Assembly (NCBI GenBank): GCA_002257025.1
Contig: NCHA01000007.1
Span: forward strand, 62,001 to 126,000
DNA from: Sphingobacteriales bacterium 16-39-50
GTDB lineage: Bacteria; Bacteroidota; Bacteroidia; Sphingobacteriales; Sphingobacteriaceae
Direction of reading: 5' to 3'
Length of the DNA: 64,000 nucleotides
The first letter of the stretch is position 1. Each line of letters starts with the position of its first letter. The notes beneath the pieces were generated by a model that was not told the origin of the DNA, searched no databases, and saw nothing but the letters and a program-made list of their open reading frames with translations. Both the position numbers and the translations under genes were made by a program. Shown here in pieces: positions 1 through 10,006 of this stretch.

Positions 1-87
1 ATCGCCAAAAGGACCAAATCTGAAATTGTCAGAAAACCTGTTGTTTATCCAAAAGGAAGACCGCAGGGGGGTAATTTTTTGATTTAG
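1..87 (+). CDS. 3' end of an unidentified CDS (partial)
   Basis: An open frame runs from the first base to a TAG at 85-87 and encodes the last 28 residues of a protein that begins upstream of the window. The tail is basic (Lys/Arg rich) with a PKGRPQGGN segment. It is too short for me to assign a family. The bidirectional-looking terminator at 132-173 follows, which fits this being the true end of a gene. Confidence 0.45.
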   Translation: MAKRTKSEIVRKPVVYPKGRPQGGNFLI

Positions 88-131
88 TCTGTTTTTTGAA
101 ACATAATTATCAGAATTCAGGACGTTTTTAC

Positions 132-173
132 AAAAAAAAATGATGATTTTAACTAAAATCATCATTTTTTTTT
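132..173. terminator. Rho-independent terminator, possibly bidirectional
   Basis: A 10-bp perfect stem (141-150 with 155-164, loop AACT) is flanked by an A-run on the left and a T-run on the right, so it could work on either strand. It separates the upstream gene from the sigma-factor gene. Confidence 0.8.
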
Positions 174-227
174 GGAGTATTATGTAATTGAATATTCCTA
201 TATTGGTCTTACATAATTGAAGGTATC

Positions 228-785
228 TTGAACTATAAGTCCTCATCTGATAAAGAATTACTTGGGTATTTAAAAGAAGGCAGCCAGGAAGCGTTTACAG
301 AAATCTATAACAGATACTGGAAACAGATGCTGGCAATAGCCTATACTTTTAGTAAGGATAAATCTGTATCACAGGATATTGTTCAGGAAATATTTGCCAA
401 ATTATGGGCCAGACAAGCCGAACTGAATATTGAATACCTAAATACTTATCTTGGTTCCGCCGTCAGATTTTCAGTATTCAAACTAATTTATAAACAGAAA
501 AGAAGACTTGAAATAGAGTCTCAGAATGTTGCGGATGAATTATCCACACTCACTGAGGAGCAAATTGATACCCGGTTTATTCAGGAGTATATTAATAAAG
601 TGGTTGAAGACCTGCCTGAGAACTGCAGAATGGTATTTAACTACAGCCGTAATTATGGCCTATCTACAACTGAAATCTCAATGGAGCTTGGTATTTCCAA
701 GAAAACTGTAGAAGGCTATCTCACAAAAGGCTTAAAAATCATTCGACTGAATCTTAAGAATGCAATGAACTTGTTCCTGTTTTAA
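228..785 (+). CDS. ECF RNA polymerase sigma factor (FecI-like, Bacteroidota type)
   Basis: The 185-residue length is typical of ECF sigma factors. Region 2 lies at about residues 23-90 (FTEIYNRYW, then the DIVQEIFAKLW segment that contacts the -10 element). A region 4 helix-turn-helix lies at about 125-175 (LSTTEISMELGISKKTVEGYL). The start is TTG at 228; no better in-frame ATG precedes region 2. It sits directly upstream of a FecR anti-sigma gene and a SusC with an STN domain, the classic cell-surface signalling order. It probably activates the susC/susD genes, and perhaps the enzyme genes, when ligand is bound at the outer membrane. That regulatory link is inferred from family and order. 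Confidence 0.93.
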   Translation: MNYKSSSDKELLGYLKEGSQEAFTEIYNRYWKQMLAIAYTFSKDKSVSQDIVQEIFAKLWARQAELNIEYLNTYLGSAVRFSVFKLIYKQKRRLEIESQNVADELSTLTEEQIDTRFIQEYINKVVEDLPENCRMVFNYSRNYGLSTTEISMELGISKKTVEGYLTKGLKIIRLNLKNAMNLFLF

Positions 786-882
786 GTTCCTGTAAATTTT
801 CTGTTAAATCTTTTTTCATTTTTTGCAAGGGTACTTGTCGACTTATGGCACTATATAGTATATGAGCCTAAATCGGTGATCT

Positions 883-2061
883 ATGCAACAAGAAGAAGTC
901 CAAAAATTAGTTGAAAAGTATCTTCATAACACTGCTTCAGCCGAAGAAACTGAAAAGTTGTTTCAGTGGTATCGAACTGAAATGAAAGCGGATTCGGAAT
1001 GGAATTTTGACCCACAGGAGGATGAAGAAAATCTGAAATCATTTATTTTTTCAAAAATTGATCTGCCTGACCTCGCAGAAAGGCATATACCGGTTTATCG
1101 CAGATATTATTCCCTGACAGCAGCTGCCACTATTCTCCTTTTTATGGTAAGTGGCTTGTATTTCTATTTTAAGAAGGATCAGATTCAAACCGCTCCCGTT
1201 CCTGTAAAAGTAGCTGTAAAACAAAAAGTAAAAGATATTCAGCCAGGTGGAATTAAAGCAATTCTCACGCTTTCTGATGGGAAGAAGATTGTCCTCGATG
1301 ATTCGCAAAATGGGGTTGTGATTAATCAGGGAGGAATTAAGATTCACAAGAATTCGAAAGGGATTATTGAGTATACACTCAGTAAGTCTGCAAATGAGCA
1401 AAACTTAAGCGAGAGAAGAGAAATTCAAACAGTTTATAATACCATTCAAACACCTGTTGGCGGAAAATTTCAGTTAAATCTGGCTGATGGCAGTAAAGTA
1501 TGGCTGAACTCGGCATCCTCCTTACGTTTTCCTGTGTTTTTTGCCGGAGATACACGTGAAGTTGAGTTAAAGGGAGAGGCCTATTTTGAAGTATCCAAGA
1601 ATGAGGATAAAAAGTTCTCAGTGAGATCCGGAAATCAGACAGTTGAAGTGCTTGGAACTCATTTTAATATCAATGCCTACTCTGATGAACCGTCAATTAC
1701 CACTACCCTGATTGAAGGAGCCGTTCGGGTAATAGAATTGAACTCGAAGAAATCTCAAATACTGAAACCGGGTGAACAATCAAAAGTTAACTGGGATATC
1801 AAAATACAGAAAAAGGATACTCAGGCAGAAGTTGCATGGAAAGAGGGTTACTTCTATTTTGAAAATGCGAGTATAGAAACAGTGATGCGTCAGTTAGGCA
1901 GGTGGTATGGTATAACTGCCAGATATGAGGCGGCATTACCTGAACATCATTTTGAAGGTGCTATAGCCACAAATCTGACACTTTTGGAAGTGTTGGAAAT
2001 ACTTCAAAAAAGTAATATTCACTTTAGACTGGAAGGAAAGGAGGTTGTCGTTATGCCTTAA
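883..2061 (+). CDS. FecR family anti-sigma factor (DUF4974 C-terminus)
   Basis: Inner-membrane anti-sigma factor of 392 residues. A short cytoplasmic N-terminal domain (about 1-70) is followed by one membrane segment (about 74-92). A periplasmic FecR domain begins near residue 188 with the TPVGGKFQL and LADGSKVWLNSAS signatures. The C-terminal DUF4974 domain (about 320-392; FENASIETVMRQL) is the part thought to contact the STN domain of the partner SusC. It lies 97 bp after the sigma gene and about 115 bp before susC. By family it holds the sigma factor until the transporter signals occupancy. Confidence 0.93.
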   Translation: MQQEEVQKLVEKYLHNTASAEETEKLFQWYRTEMKADSEWNFDPQEDEENLKSFIFSKIDLPDLAERHIPVYRRYYSLTAAATILLFMVSGLYFYFKKDQIQTAPVPVKVAVKQKVKDIQPGGIKAILTLSDGKKIVLDDSQNGVVINQGGIKIHKNSKGIIEYTLSKSANEQNLSERREIQTVYNTIQTPVGGKFQLNLADGSKVWLNSASSLRFPVFFAGDTREVELKGEAYFEVSKNEDKKFSVRSGNQTVEVLGTHFNINAYSDEPSITTTLIEGAVRVIELNSKKSQILKPGEQSKVNWDIKIQKKDTQAEVAWKEGYFYFENASIETVMRQLGRWYGITARYEAALPEHHFEGAIATNLTLLEVLEILQKSNIHFRLEGKEVVVMP

Positions 2062-2177
2062 ACTTAAAAAGTAGAGGGCAGAAAAAAACCAGAAGCGTTG
2101 ACGCGCTCCTGGCAAAAGTCTGGTCTTCTAATAAAAAATATTGAGATAGATTATTGATCACCAAACCAAACAAATTT

Positions 2178-5100
2178 ATGAATTTATTTACTAAAAAAGA
2201 GGGCTCTCTAAGTCGTGTCACCACTTTAGACTTAAAGCCGACAAATACTGGCGGAATTCGATTCTTTACGTATAGTAATAGCCAGTTGATTTCATTTAAT
2301 TCAATTCTCCTTGGCATGAAGCTGACATTCATTTTTCTTTTAGCCTTAATCTTAAATGTTCGCGCAGAAGGGTACTCTCAAAAAGTTACCTATAGTGGCG
2401 AAAATGTTCCGATTGAAAAAGTGTTTTCAACAATAAAGAAGCAGACAGGTTATGGATTTTTCTTTCAGAAAGAACTTATCAGTTTAGCAAAGCCAGTAAC
2501 CATTAATGCGGTTAATGAGGAACTTTCTGATGTTTTGATTGCCTTATTTAAAGATCAGCCTTTAGAGTTCAGTATTAAGAATAAAACAATACTGGTATTG
2601 AAAAAGACAGTGTCAGTTATGATTCCGGAAAGTAATCTGATTGATATTTCAAACTTGTTGGAAGAGAAGGACATTGTGGTAAAAGGTCAGATTACCGATG
2701 CTCAGGGTGAAACTTTACCTGGGGTAAGTATCAAACTAAAGGGTACTACTGTTGGTGCAACTACAGATGTTGACGGTCGGTTTACCATCAATGTGCCAGA
2801 TAATAACAGTGTACTCGTCTTTACCTATATCGGTTATCAGACTCAGGAAGTTACAGTAGGTAGCAGAACTACCTTAAATGTGAAACTGGTAGCAGCCAAT
2901 ACAGCGCTTACTGAAGTAGTAGTAACTGCATTGGGTATTTCAAGAGAAAAAAAGGCACTTGCTTATGCAGTAACTGAAGTGAAAGGTGAAGAGTTTACCC
3001 AGGCAAGAGAGAACAACGTGGCAAACGCATTCAGCGGTAAAATTGCCGGTGTAAACGTAACCGGTATGTCATCTGGCCCGGGTGGTTCCAGCCGTGTTAT
3101 TATCAGGGGTAACGGATCATTGAGTGGTAATAATCAGCCACTATATGTGATCAACGGTATGCCTATGAACAATACAGCACGTTCACAGGCACAAGGTGAA
3201 GGAGCAACCATATTAGACCGTGGAGATGGTATCGCAGCTATCAATCCGGATGATATTGAGACTATTAACGTATTGAAAGGAGGTCCTGCTGCTGCTCTTT
3301 ATGGTAGCCAGGCATCAAATGGTGTAATTCTGATCACAACCAAAAGTGGTAAAGCTCAAAAGGGAATTGGAGTAGAATTCAATAGCAATTTCACAGTTGG
3401 AAGTCCATCAATGTATCCTGATTTACAATATACTTATGGTCAGGGGCTAGATGGTAAAAAGCCTACCACCAAAGCTGAAGCGATCAGTTCAGGTCGTTTA
3501 TCTTTTGGAGCCAAGATGGATGGACAGCCATATATCCAGTTTGATGGAATTATGCGGCCTTATTCTCCGGTTAATGTAAAAGATAACTGGAAAAATTTCT
3601 ACAGACCAAGTACTAATTTAACAAATACAATAGCATTTTCAGGGGGAACTTCTCCAGCACTTACTTACAGGGTATCATTATCTGATCTCGAAGCACAGGC
3701 AATGGAACCGGGTTCAAGCTATGCCAGACAGACCGGTAATGTGAGTTTGAGATCTGTTATTGGGAAAAGGATCATTCTTGAATCGACACTACAATATAAT
3801 GTAGAAAAAGGTACAAACCGTCCGGGTAATGGTTATGCCGATAATACCACCTCATGGGCAACGAATCTTTTAGCTAACACTGTAGATATCCGAGATCTGG
3901 CTCCTGGTTATGATGCGAATTTCAATGAGGTTCAATGGCAACAGGTTCCTGAAGCTCAAAATCCTTATTTCGTAATTAATCGGATGGGAAATAAGGATGC
4001 TAAAAACCGTTTCATGGGTCAGGCTAGTGTTCAGTACAATATTTTAGATGAGTTATCTGTAAAGGTGAGTGGAATGAGGGATATTGATAGGTTCCAGTCA
4101 ATGGATTATATGCCAATTGGAACTGCAAAAAGACCAAGAGGATTATTTAATTCAGGAACTTCATTTGTAACCAAAACTACTGCTCAGGCTTTATTGAATT
4201 ATAACAAAACCTTCTTTGAGGATTTCCAGTTTACTGCAATGGCAGGAGGAAATATAGAAAGGAATGTAGCTGAATCTACTTCAAATTTCGGGTCTGAATT
4301 TATCGTTCCTGATTTCATCAGTTACTCTAACCTCGCCATTCAGTCCGCAAGCGTAGGTTTAAGCCGTTTCGGTCAGAATTCTGTTTTCGGTTCTGCAGAT
4401 ATTGGTTATAAGAGCTTACTTTACTTTACATTTACCGGAAGACAGGATTGGTTTTCAACATTGAATCCAGGAAATAACTCTATTTTCTATCCATCATTCG
4501 GAACCAGTTTCATCTTGTCGGATGCAATTAAACTACCTTCAATAATCAGTTTTGCAAAAATCAGAGCTTCCTGGGCACAAGTGGGTGGTGCAACTGTAAA
4601 TCCTTACCAGATTAACCAGCTTTATACTTTTGCTCAGGGTGGTCACATTGGAAGAGCAGTTCAGAATACTTCGCCCGCATTATCTAATCCGGATCTGCGA
4701 CCACTTACTTCAACTACCTATGAAGGTGGTATTGATATGCAGTTCCTGAATAATCGTTTGGGTTTAGACTTCACTTATTATAACCGTAAAACAACGGATG
4801 ATATTCTGAGTACTTCTATTGCAGCATCCTCAGGTTACACTTCAGCACTTTTGAATGTTGGAGAGTTGAGTAACAGAGGTGTCGAGCTTTTATTGACAGG
4901 AACACCAATCAAGTCGGATAAATTCACATGGGATGTAAGCTATAATGCAGCATACAATAAGAGTGAGATTTTGAAACTTGCACCGGGACTTAGTACCGTT
5001 GGTGGTGCAGGTGTTGGAAGACCCTACAATACTATCAGAGGAAGAACTTATTTAACTAATGCAAGTGGCGTTCGTGTTTACAATAAACTTAGTGGCTATG

Positions 5101-5666
5101 AAGTGCAAAGTGCTGAAATTGAGTATGGGCAAGGTGTTCCACCTTATACAATGGGTTTGACAAACAATTTCAGGTATAAGAATTTCTCTTTGAATGTACT
5201 TCTTGATGCTAAATTTGGTAACATAGTACAATCCGGCTTGAGTAGATACATGTACCGTTTCGGATTATCTAAAAATACACTTCCGGGCAGAGAAAATGGG
5301 TTAACAGTTTCTGGAGTTGATCAGGCTGGATTGCCATTCACTAAAACATGGCCTGTTGATCAGTTAGATACCTATTATAATAATCAGGCCAGCATAAGCC
5401 CATTGACAACTTCAGTTTTTGATGGTGATTTTATAAAGCTTCGTAGTGCAGTACTGAGTTACAGATTACCTGTTAGTAAGTTGCAATCTCTGAAGATTCA
5501 GTCAGCAGATATCTCGCTTGTTGCCAGAAATCCATTTATTCTATTCAAGCATATCACTGACTTTGATCCGGAATCTGCTTATACTATCGGTAACAATCAG
5601 GGACAGTCCTCAAATACAATTCCAAGAACCCGTGAGTTTGGGGTTAATTTAATTGTAAGGTTTTAA
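2178..5666 (+). CDS. SusC/RagA family TonB-dependent outer-membrane transporter with STN domain
   Basis: Outer-membrane importer of about 1,160 residues that works with the SusD lipoprotein downstream. Domains in order: a long leader with a membrane-spanning signal (MKLTFIFLLALIL) near residues 47-65; an STN signalling domain (about 70-140); a carboxypeptidase-regulatory-like beta-sandwich (about 167-245; LPGVSIKLKGTTVGATTD); the TonB plug (about 260-390; GGPAAALYGSQASNGVILIT); and a C-terminal beta-barrel ending in a Phe. The STN domain indicates that uptake is coupled to the upstream FecR/sigma pair. I place the start at ATG 2178. A TTG at 2154 and an ATG at 2316 (directly before the hydrophobic core) are alternatives. 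The substrate cannot be read from sequence. Confidence 0.94.
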   Translation: MNLFTKKEGSLSRVTTLDLKPTNTGGIRFFTYSNSQLISFNSILLGMKLTFIFLLALILNVRAEGYSQKVTYSGENVPIEKVFSTIKKQTGYGFFFQKELISLAKPVTINAVNEELSDVLIALFKDQPLEFSIKNKTILVLKKTVSVMIPESNLIDISNLLEEKDIVVKGQITDAQGETLPGVSIKLKGTTVGATTDVDGRFTINVPDNNSVLVFTYIGYQTQEVTVGSRTTLNVKLVAANTALTEVVVTALGISREKKALAYAVTEVKGEEFTQARENNVANAFSGKIAGVNVTGMSSGPGGSSRVIIRGNGSLSGNNQPLYVINGMPMNNTARSQAQGEGATILDRGDGIAAINPDDIETINVLKGGPAAALYGSQASNGVILITTKSGKAQKGIGVEFNSNFTVGSPSMYPDLQYTYGQGLDGKKPTTKAEAISSGRLSFGAKMDGQPYIQFDGIMRPYSPVNVKDNWKNFYRPSTNLTNTIAFSGGTSPALTYRVSLSDLEAQAMEPGSSYARQTGNVSLRSVIGKRIILESTLQYNVEKGTNRPGNGYADNTTSWATNLLANTVDIRDLAPGYDANFNEVQWQQVPEAQNPYFVINRMGNKDAKNRFMGQASVQYNILDELSVKVSGMRDIDRFQSMDYMPIGTAKRPRGLFNSGTSFVTKTTAQALLNYNKTFFEDFQFTAMAGGNIERNVAESTSNFGSEFIVPDFISYSNLAIQSASVGLSRFGQNSVFGSADIGYKSLLYFTFTGRQDWFSTLNPGNNSIFYPSFGTSFILSDAIKLPSIISFAKIRASWAQVGGATVNPYQINQLYTFAQGGHIGRAVQNTSPALSNPDLRPLTSTTYEGGIDMQFLNNRLGLDFTYYNRKTTDDILSTSIAASSGYTSALLNVGELSNRGVELLLTGTPIKSDKFTWDVSYNAAYNKSEILKLAPGLSTVGGAGVGRPYNTIRGRTYLTNASGVRVYNKLSGYEVQSAEIEYGQGVPPYTMGLTNNFRYKNFSLNVLLDAKFGNIVQSGLSRYMYRFGLSKNTLPGRENGLTVSGVDQAGLPFTKTWPVDQLDTYYNNQASISPLTTSVFDGDFIKLRSAVLSYRLPVSKLQSLKIQSADISLVARNPFILFKHITDFDPESAYTIGNNQGQSSNTIPRTREFGVNLIVRF

Positions 5667-5690
5667 TTAATGTTATCTAAAATTTTTAAG

Positions 5691-7244
5691 ATGAAAAATC
5701 TAAGTTTTAAACCAATATATACGGCTCTTATATTAGCAATTTCCTTATCATCATGTACAAAGGATCTTGCAGAGCTAAATAAGAATCCGAATGCTTACGA
5801 AAGTGTAAATGCTAATTTTCTGTTTACAAAAGCTCAATTGAGTGCTATCGGATTAAATCCTAACGGCAATCGTTTTAACAATATGCAAATGCTGCAGCAG
5901 GAAGCTACCTATAGTGAGGTAACTGCACCAGGCGATAAGTATTTCGCTGAAGGTTATGTTAGAAACAACTGGTCTGCCTATTCGGGCTGTTTGAATCAGA
6001 TTCAACTGGTAATTAATGAGACCAGAAAGGATCCTGCAAATATCAATAAACTGTCAGCAGCCAGAATCTGGCGTGTTTACATTGTTCATCAGTTAACAGA
6101 TCTATATGGAGATATACCATATACTGAGGCTTTGAAAGGTCTGGAAGGCAAATATCAGCCTAAATACGATCTTCAGTCTGATATTTATAAGGATATGTTT
6201 AAAGAGCTTGAAGAGTCGGCTGTTGCTTTTGATGCATCTAAACCAACCTTTGGAAATTCTGATTTGTTTTATGATGGAAACACTGTAAAATGGAAAAAGT
6301 TCGCTTATTCAATGATGTTGAGACTGGGAATGCGTTTGACAAAAATTGATGCAGCACTTGCAAAAACCTGGGTAGAAAAGGCAATTGCTGGTGGTCCCAT
6401 TACAGAAGATGCAGACCTTACAAGGGCACCTTATGCTGATGGCGGACTGTTAAGTAACAGAAATCCATTCTCAGAGCAAATGAGGGTGCTGGATTATGTT
6501 GACGGACAGAACCCATTAAACGTTCAGGGTTCCAAAATTTCTCAGCGTTTTATTGATCACCTGAAAGGGAATTCAACAACTACAAAAGATCCACGCTTGA
6601 ATGTGATCTCAGTATTATGGGTTAAGCAACCTACTGGAGGCTATATTGCTGATACAGCAACTGCCCTGCAAAAAGGTATGAAAAATGCTCAGTTTAATGG
6701 ATATCCTGCTGATTTTGAAACTTATTCTGAACCAAACCCAAATACAGTGATGCGATATGATGCTCCTGTAATTGTAATGGGTGCTGCAGAGGTTCATTTC
6801 CTGCTTGCTGAAGCTTCAATCAGAGGCTGGTATGCCGGAAATGCTGCAACTTCTTATAATAATGGGGTTACTTCTGCTATGAAGCAATGGTCACTATATG
6901 GTGCAGGTGGGGCAATTTCTACAGATAAGGTAACAACTTATCTGAAATATAATCCATTCCTAACTGCAGGTACCTTTGAGCAGAAGCTTGAGCAGATATC
7001 TACTCAGCGTTGGGTATTGGGTTATCTTGACCAGATTGAAAACTTCTCTAACTGGAGACGTACCGGATATCCGGTATTAATTCCAACTAACTATCCTGGA
7101 AATATTACAGGAGGAAGAATACCACGCCGTTATATTGTACCTGAATCAGAAGAAACTTTGAACAGGGAGAATTTCCTTGCTGCCAAAGCAAGACAAAGTG
7201 GTGATAACACGCTTTTAAGTCGTGTATGGTGGGATAAAGAGTAA
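5691..7244 (+). CDS. SusD/RagB-like surface lipoprotein (SusD-like_2 type)
   Basis: Substrate-capturing lid lipoprotein paired with the SusC upstream. The N-terminus is a lipoprotein signal (hydrophobic ALILAISLSSC lipobox; Cys expected at +1) followed by the ELNKNPN motif typical of the SusD-like_2 group. The body is helical with TPR-like character, and the C-terminal YLDQIENFSNWRR region is typical of the family. An ATG at 5670, only 3 bp after the susC stop, is an alternative start. The chosen start gives a compact basic n-region. This SusD subtype is common in systems for substrates other than plain glucans, so it does not prove a sugar substrate. A terminator follows. Confidence 0.92.
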   Translation: MKNLSFKPIYTALILAISLSSCTKDLAELNKNPNAYESVNANFLFTKAQLSAIGLNPNGNRFNNMQMLQQEATYSEVTAPGDKYFAEGYVRNNWSAYSGCLNQIQLVINETRKDPANINKLSAARIWRVYIVHQLTDLYGDIPYTEALKGLEGKYQPKYDLQSDIYKDMFKELEESAVAFDASKPTFGNSDLFYDGNTVKWKKFAYSMMLRLGMRLTKIDAALAKTWVEKAIAGGPITEDADLTRAPYADGGLLSNRNPFSEQMRVLDYVDGQNPLNVQGSKISQRFIDHLKGNSTTTKDPRLNVISVLWVKQPTGGYIADTATALQKGMKNAQFNGYPADFETYSEPNPNTVMRYDAPVIVMGAAEVHFLLAEASIRGWYAGNAATSYNNGVTSAMKQWSLYGAGGAISTDKVTTYLKYNPFLTAGTFEQKLEQISTQRWVLGYLDQIENFSNWRRTGYPVLIPTNYPGNITGGRIPRRYIVPESEETLNRENFLAAKARQSGDNTLLSRVWWDKE

Positions 7245-7257
7245 TTTTTTATGATCA

Positions 7258-7308
7258 GAGAGGGGAAATTTATATCTTAGGATATAAATTTTTCCTCTTT
7301 GTTTTTTA
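7258..7308 (+). terminator. Strong rho-independent terminator after susD
   Basis: A long stem (GAGGGGAAATTTATATC pairing with GATATAAATTTTTCCTC, loop TTAG) is followed by TTTGTTTTTT. It separates the sigma/FecR/SusCD unit from the enzyme genes. Those either have their own promoter or depend on read-through. Confidence 0.82.
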
Positions 7309-7344
7309 ATTTAATTCACAGATAAATATTCCTTTTTAAAAGAG

Positions 7345-8643
7345 ATGAAGCGTAGAGAACTTATTAAATACCTCTCAGTTTTGCCGGTTTCCGGAGCTGT
7401 AGCAGGTGCTGTTTTGCCATTCCAGTCGGTTAAGGCTGAAGAGATGCCGGATTTTAAGCCAGAATTTCAATCAGGACCAAAACGGCTTGCAGCAATTATC
7501 ACTGAATATCGACCGAATTCACATGCCGATGTAATTATCGGAAAATACCTGGAAGGTTTTAATCAGGATCAAATGGCACCTTACCCTGATTCAAAGATCG
7601 TTTCGATGTTTACTGAACAGGTTCCTGATAATGATATGAGTCGCCCATTAGCTAAGAAATACAATGTTCCAATCTTTAGAACAGTAGCAGATGCCTTGAC
7701 CTTAGGCGGTAATCAGCTTGCTGTTGATGGAGTTATACTTATCGGTGAACATGGAGTTTATCCTATGAATGACAAGGAGCAAAAACTGTATCCTAGATTT
7801 GAAATGTTTTTGAAGATTACTGATGTATTCCGTCAGTATAAGAAATCAGTCCCGGTATTCAATGATAAACATCTTTCATGGAGCTGGAGACAGGCCAAGC
7901 GCATGGTCGAGATTTCCAAAGAATTGAAATTTCCGATGTTAGCGGGATCTACTATTCCTGTTTCCTTGCGTATTCCTGCTGTAGATACTCCTTATGGTGC
8001 AAAACAAAAATACGCTGTTGGAATTTCATTCAGCGGACTTGATATTTATGGTTTTCACTTACTCGACGGATTGCAGGCGGTAGTTGAAAGAAGGAAGGGC
8101 GGTGAAACAGGTGTTCGTGCAGTCCAATGTCTTGAAGGACAGGATTGCTGGAACTATATTGACCAGAATGAATGGGTAAAACGGCTTTTTGATCAGGCAA
8201 TTTCACACAGTGAAACGCGGGTGGCAGGCGATATGAGGGAATTAGTTAAAAAACCTGCAGTATTTATTATCGATTATAATGATGGGCTGAAGGCTGCTGC
8301 ATTTCTGCTTACCGGTCTGCTTCAGGACTTTACTTATGCTGTCGATATCGAAGGCCAGCAAAAGCCATTTTCTACACTCATGAAATTACAGGCCGGAAAG
8401 CCGCATTATCATTTCGGTTGCCTTGTTAAAAATATGGAGATCATGTTCAAGACAGGTAAGGCTCCATACCCGGTTGAGCGCACTATGCTTAGCAGTGGTA
8501 TCTTGGATTTTGCACTTGAATCCCGTATCTTGGGATATAAAATATTGGAAACACCTGAATTGTCACGGGTGCGTTACCTCAGCTCTCCTGAATCGCATTT
8601 TTTTAGCAAAGGATGGGACAAAAATGGGAAGCGATTAGACTGA
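7345..8643 (+). CDS. Tat-exported protein of unrecognised family (paralogue A)
   Basis: I cannot name a function. The protein has 432 residues with a twin-arginine signal (MKRRELIKYL then a hydrophobic stretch ending near AEA-like sites, about 1-32). Conserved blocks shared with the genes at 20824 and 22269 include NSHADVI, DALTLGGNQLAVD, IGEHGVYP, SVPVFNDKHLS, LAGSTIPV, YGFHLLDGLQ, VERRKGGETGV and a late LSSGILD. The alternating N-terminal pattern could be a Rossmann-like fold of the Gfo/Idh/MocA kind, but no clear dinucleotide motif is visible. The conserved GEHG and DKHLS blocks could be active-site or metal positions. It is first in the enzyme run after the susD terminator. Confidence 0.85.
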   Translation: MKRRELIKYLSVLPVSGAVAGAVLPFQSVKAEEMPDFKPEFQSGPKRLAAIITEYRPNSHADVIIGKYLEGFNQDQMAPYPDSKIVSMFTEQVPDNDMSRPLAKKYNVPIFRTVADALTLGGNQLAVDGVILIGEHGVYPMNDKEQKLYPRFEMFLKITDVFRQYKKSVPVFNDKHLSWSWRQAKRMVEISKELKFPMLAGSTIPVSLRIPAVDTPYGAKQKYAVGISFSGLDIYGFHLLDGLQAVVERRKGGETGVRAVQCLEGQDCWNYIDQNEWVKRLFDQAISHSETRVAGDMRELVKKPAVFIIDYNDGLKAAAFLLTGLLQDFTYAVDIEGQQKPFSTLMKLQAGKPHYHFGCLVKNMEIMFKTGKAPYPVERTMLSSGILDFALESRILGYKILETPELSRVRYLSSPESHFFSKGWDKNGKRLD

Positions 8644-8729
8644 TAATAGTTCGGATTATTCCGTTAAACTGGTAGTATTTAATTTATTTCAATTATCAAA
8701 TTCATAAACATTTAGAATCACCAATTAAA

Positions 8730-9983
8730 ATGAGGAAGCTCTGTATTTTCTTTGTAAGTATCCTGTTACCGATTGCGCTTTTTGCTCAAACAAAACCTTA
8801 CAATATTATCATTAAAGGCGGGCATGTTATTGATCCCAAAAATAACATAAACCGTGTTATGGATGTGGCTATTAAAGATGGAAAGATCGCAAAAGTGGCA
8901 TCAAGCATTGATGCTTCTGAGGCAAGTAATGTGGTCAATGCTTCAGGAATGTATGTAACCCCGGGTTTGATTGATATCCACGGTCATGTTTTTGCAGGAA
9001 CAGAGCCGAACCATATGTATAGCAATGGGTTTAACAGCGTAATGCCGGACGGTTTTTATCAGCGTGTAGGAGTAACAACTGTTGTTGATGCCGGTGGATC
9101 GGGCTGGAGAGATTTCCAGACTTTTAAAACAAATATTATAGATAATTCTCAAACGCGCGTATTAGCATTCCTGAATATCGTTGGTAATGGTATGCGGGGT
9201 GGAGTGATTGAGCAAAATACCACTGATATGGATCCACAGGTAGCTGCAAAGGCAGCTCTGGCTTATAAAGAGCATGTTGTGGGAATAAAAGTTGCGCATT
9301 TTACAAGCCCTGATTTTACGAATGTTGATCGTGGAGTCGCTGCAGGTAAATTAGCAAATATGCCGGTTATGATCGATTTTGGGGGAACAAAACCACGTCT
9401 TTCCCTATATTCTCTTTTAATGGAACGTTTACGTCCCGGAGATATCTTTACCCATACTTTTGGTGAATTACTTGATACAAAAGAGGCTATTGTTGATACA
9501 GCAAAACAAGCTTTAAAGCCTTTCGTAATGGCAGCTCAGAAGAGAGGAGTCATTTTTGATGTTGGTTACGGTGGCTCTAGCTTCAGATATTCTCAGGCGA
9601 TTCCAGCTGCAAAAGCCGGTTTCCACCCGAATACAATCAGTACAGATTTACATATCAGCAGTATGAAGGGTTCAATGAAGGACATGTTATTGGTAATGTC
9701 TAAGTTCCTGAAATTAGGAATGGATCTTCCTGCGGTTATTAATGCGAGCACCTGGGCTCCGGCTAAGGCCATTAATCGTCCACAGTTGGGTCATCTTACA
9801 GAAGGTGCTATCGCAGATGTCGCCATTCTTGGGATGAGGAAAGGAAAATTTGGTTTTTATGACATGCAGGGCTTTAAAATGGATAGCGATGAAAAGCTCG
9901 AATGTGAAATGACCATATTCGGAGGTAAAATTGTTTATGACCTTAACGGAATCGTAAACCCGCTTCCCGACCTTACTAAATAA
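8730..9983 (+). CDS. Exported amidohydrolase / deacetylase-like metallohydrolase (copy 1)
   Basis: Amidohydrolase-superfamily enzyme of 417 residues with a Sec signal peptide (MRKLCIFF to LFAQ, about 1-20). It belongs to the dihydroorotase-like deacetylase group that hydrolyses N-acyl amino compounds. The expected metal ligands are visible: the HxH of DIHGHVF (about residue 81), a Lys in VVGIKVAHF (about 190, candidate carboxylated Lys), the HTF His near 240 and the STDLH Asp/His near 304. The urease-like beta-sandwich flanks the barrel (IKGGHVIDPKNN at the start, GAIADVAIL at the end). A SelA-like PLP gene follows, repeating the pairing seen at 11352-13851. Periplasmic N-deacylation is the likely role; the substrate is unknown. 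Confidence 0.9.
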   Translation: MRKLCIFFVSILLPIALFAQTKPYNIIIKGGHVIDPKNNINRVMDVAIKDGKIAKVASSIDASEASNVVNASGMYVTPGLIDIHGHVFAGTEPNHMYSNGFNSVMPDGFYQRVGVTTVVDAGGSGWRDFQTFKTNIIDNSQTRVLAFLNIVGNGMRGGVIEQNTTDMDPQVAAKAALAYKEHVVGIKVAHFTSPDFTNVDRGVAAGKLANMPVMIDFGGTKPRLSLYSLLMERLRPGDIFTHTFGELLDTKEAIVDTAKQALKPFVMAAQKRGVIFDVGYGGSSFRYSQAIPAAKAGFHPNTISTDLHISSMKGSMKDMLLVMSKFLKLGMDLPAVINASTWAPAKAINRPQLGHLTEGAIADVAILGMRKGKFGFYDMQGFKMDSDEKLECEMTIFGGKIVYDLNGIVNPLPDLTK

Positions 9984-10006
9984 TGAGTAATTATATTATC
10001 GAATAA

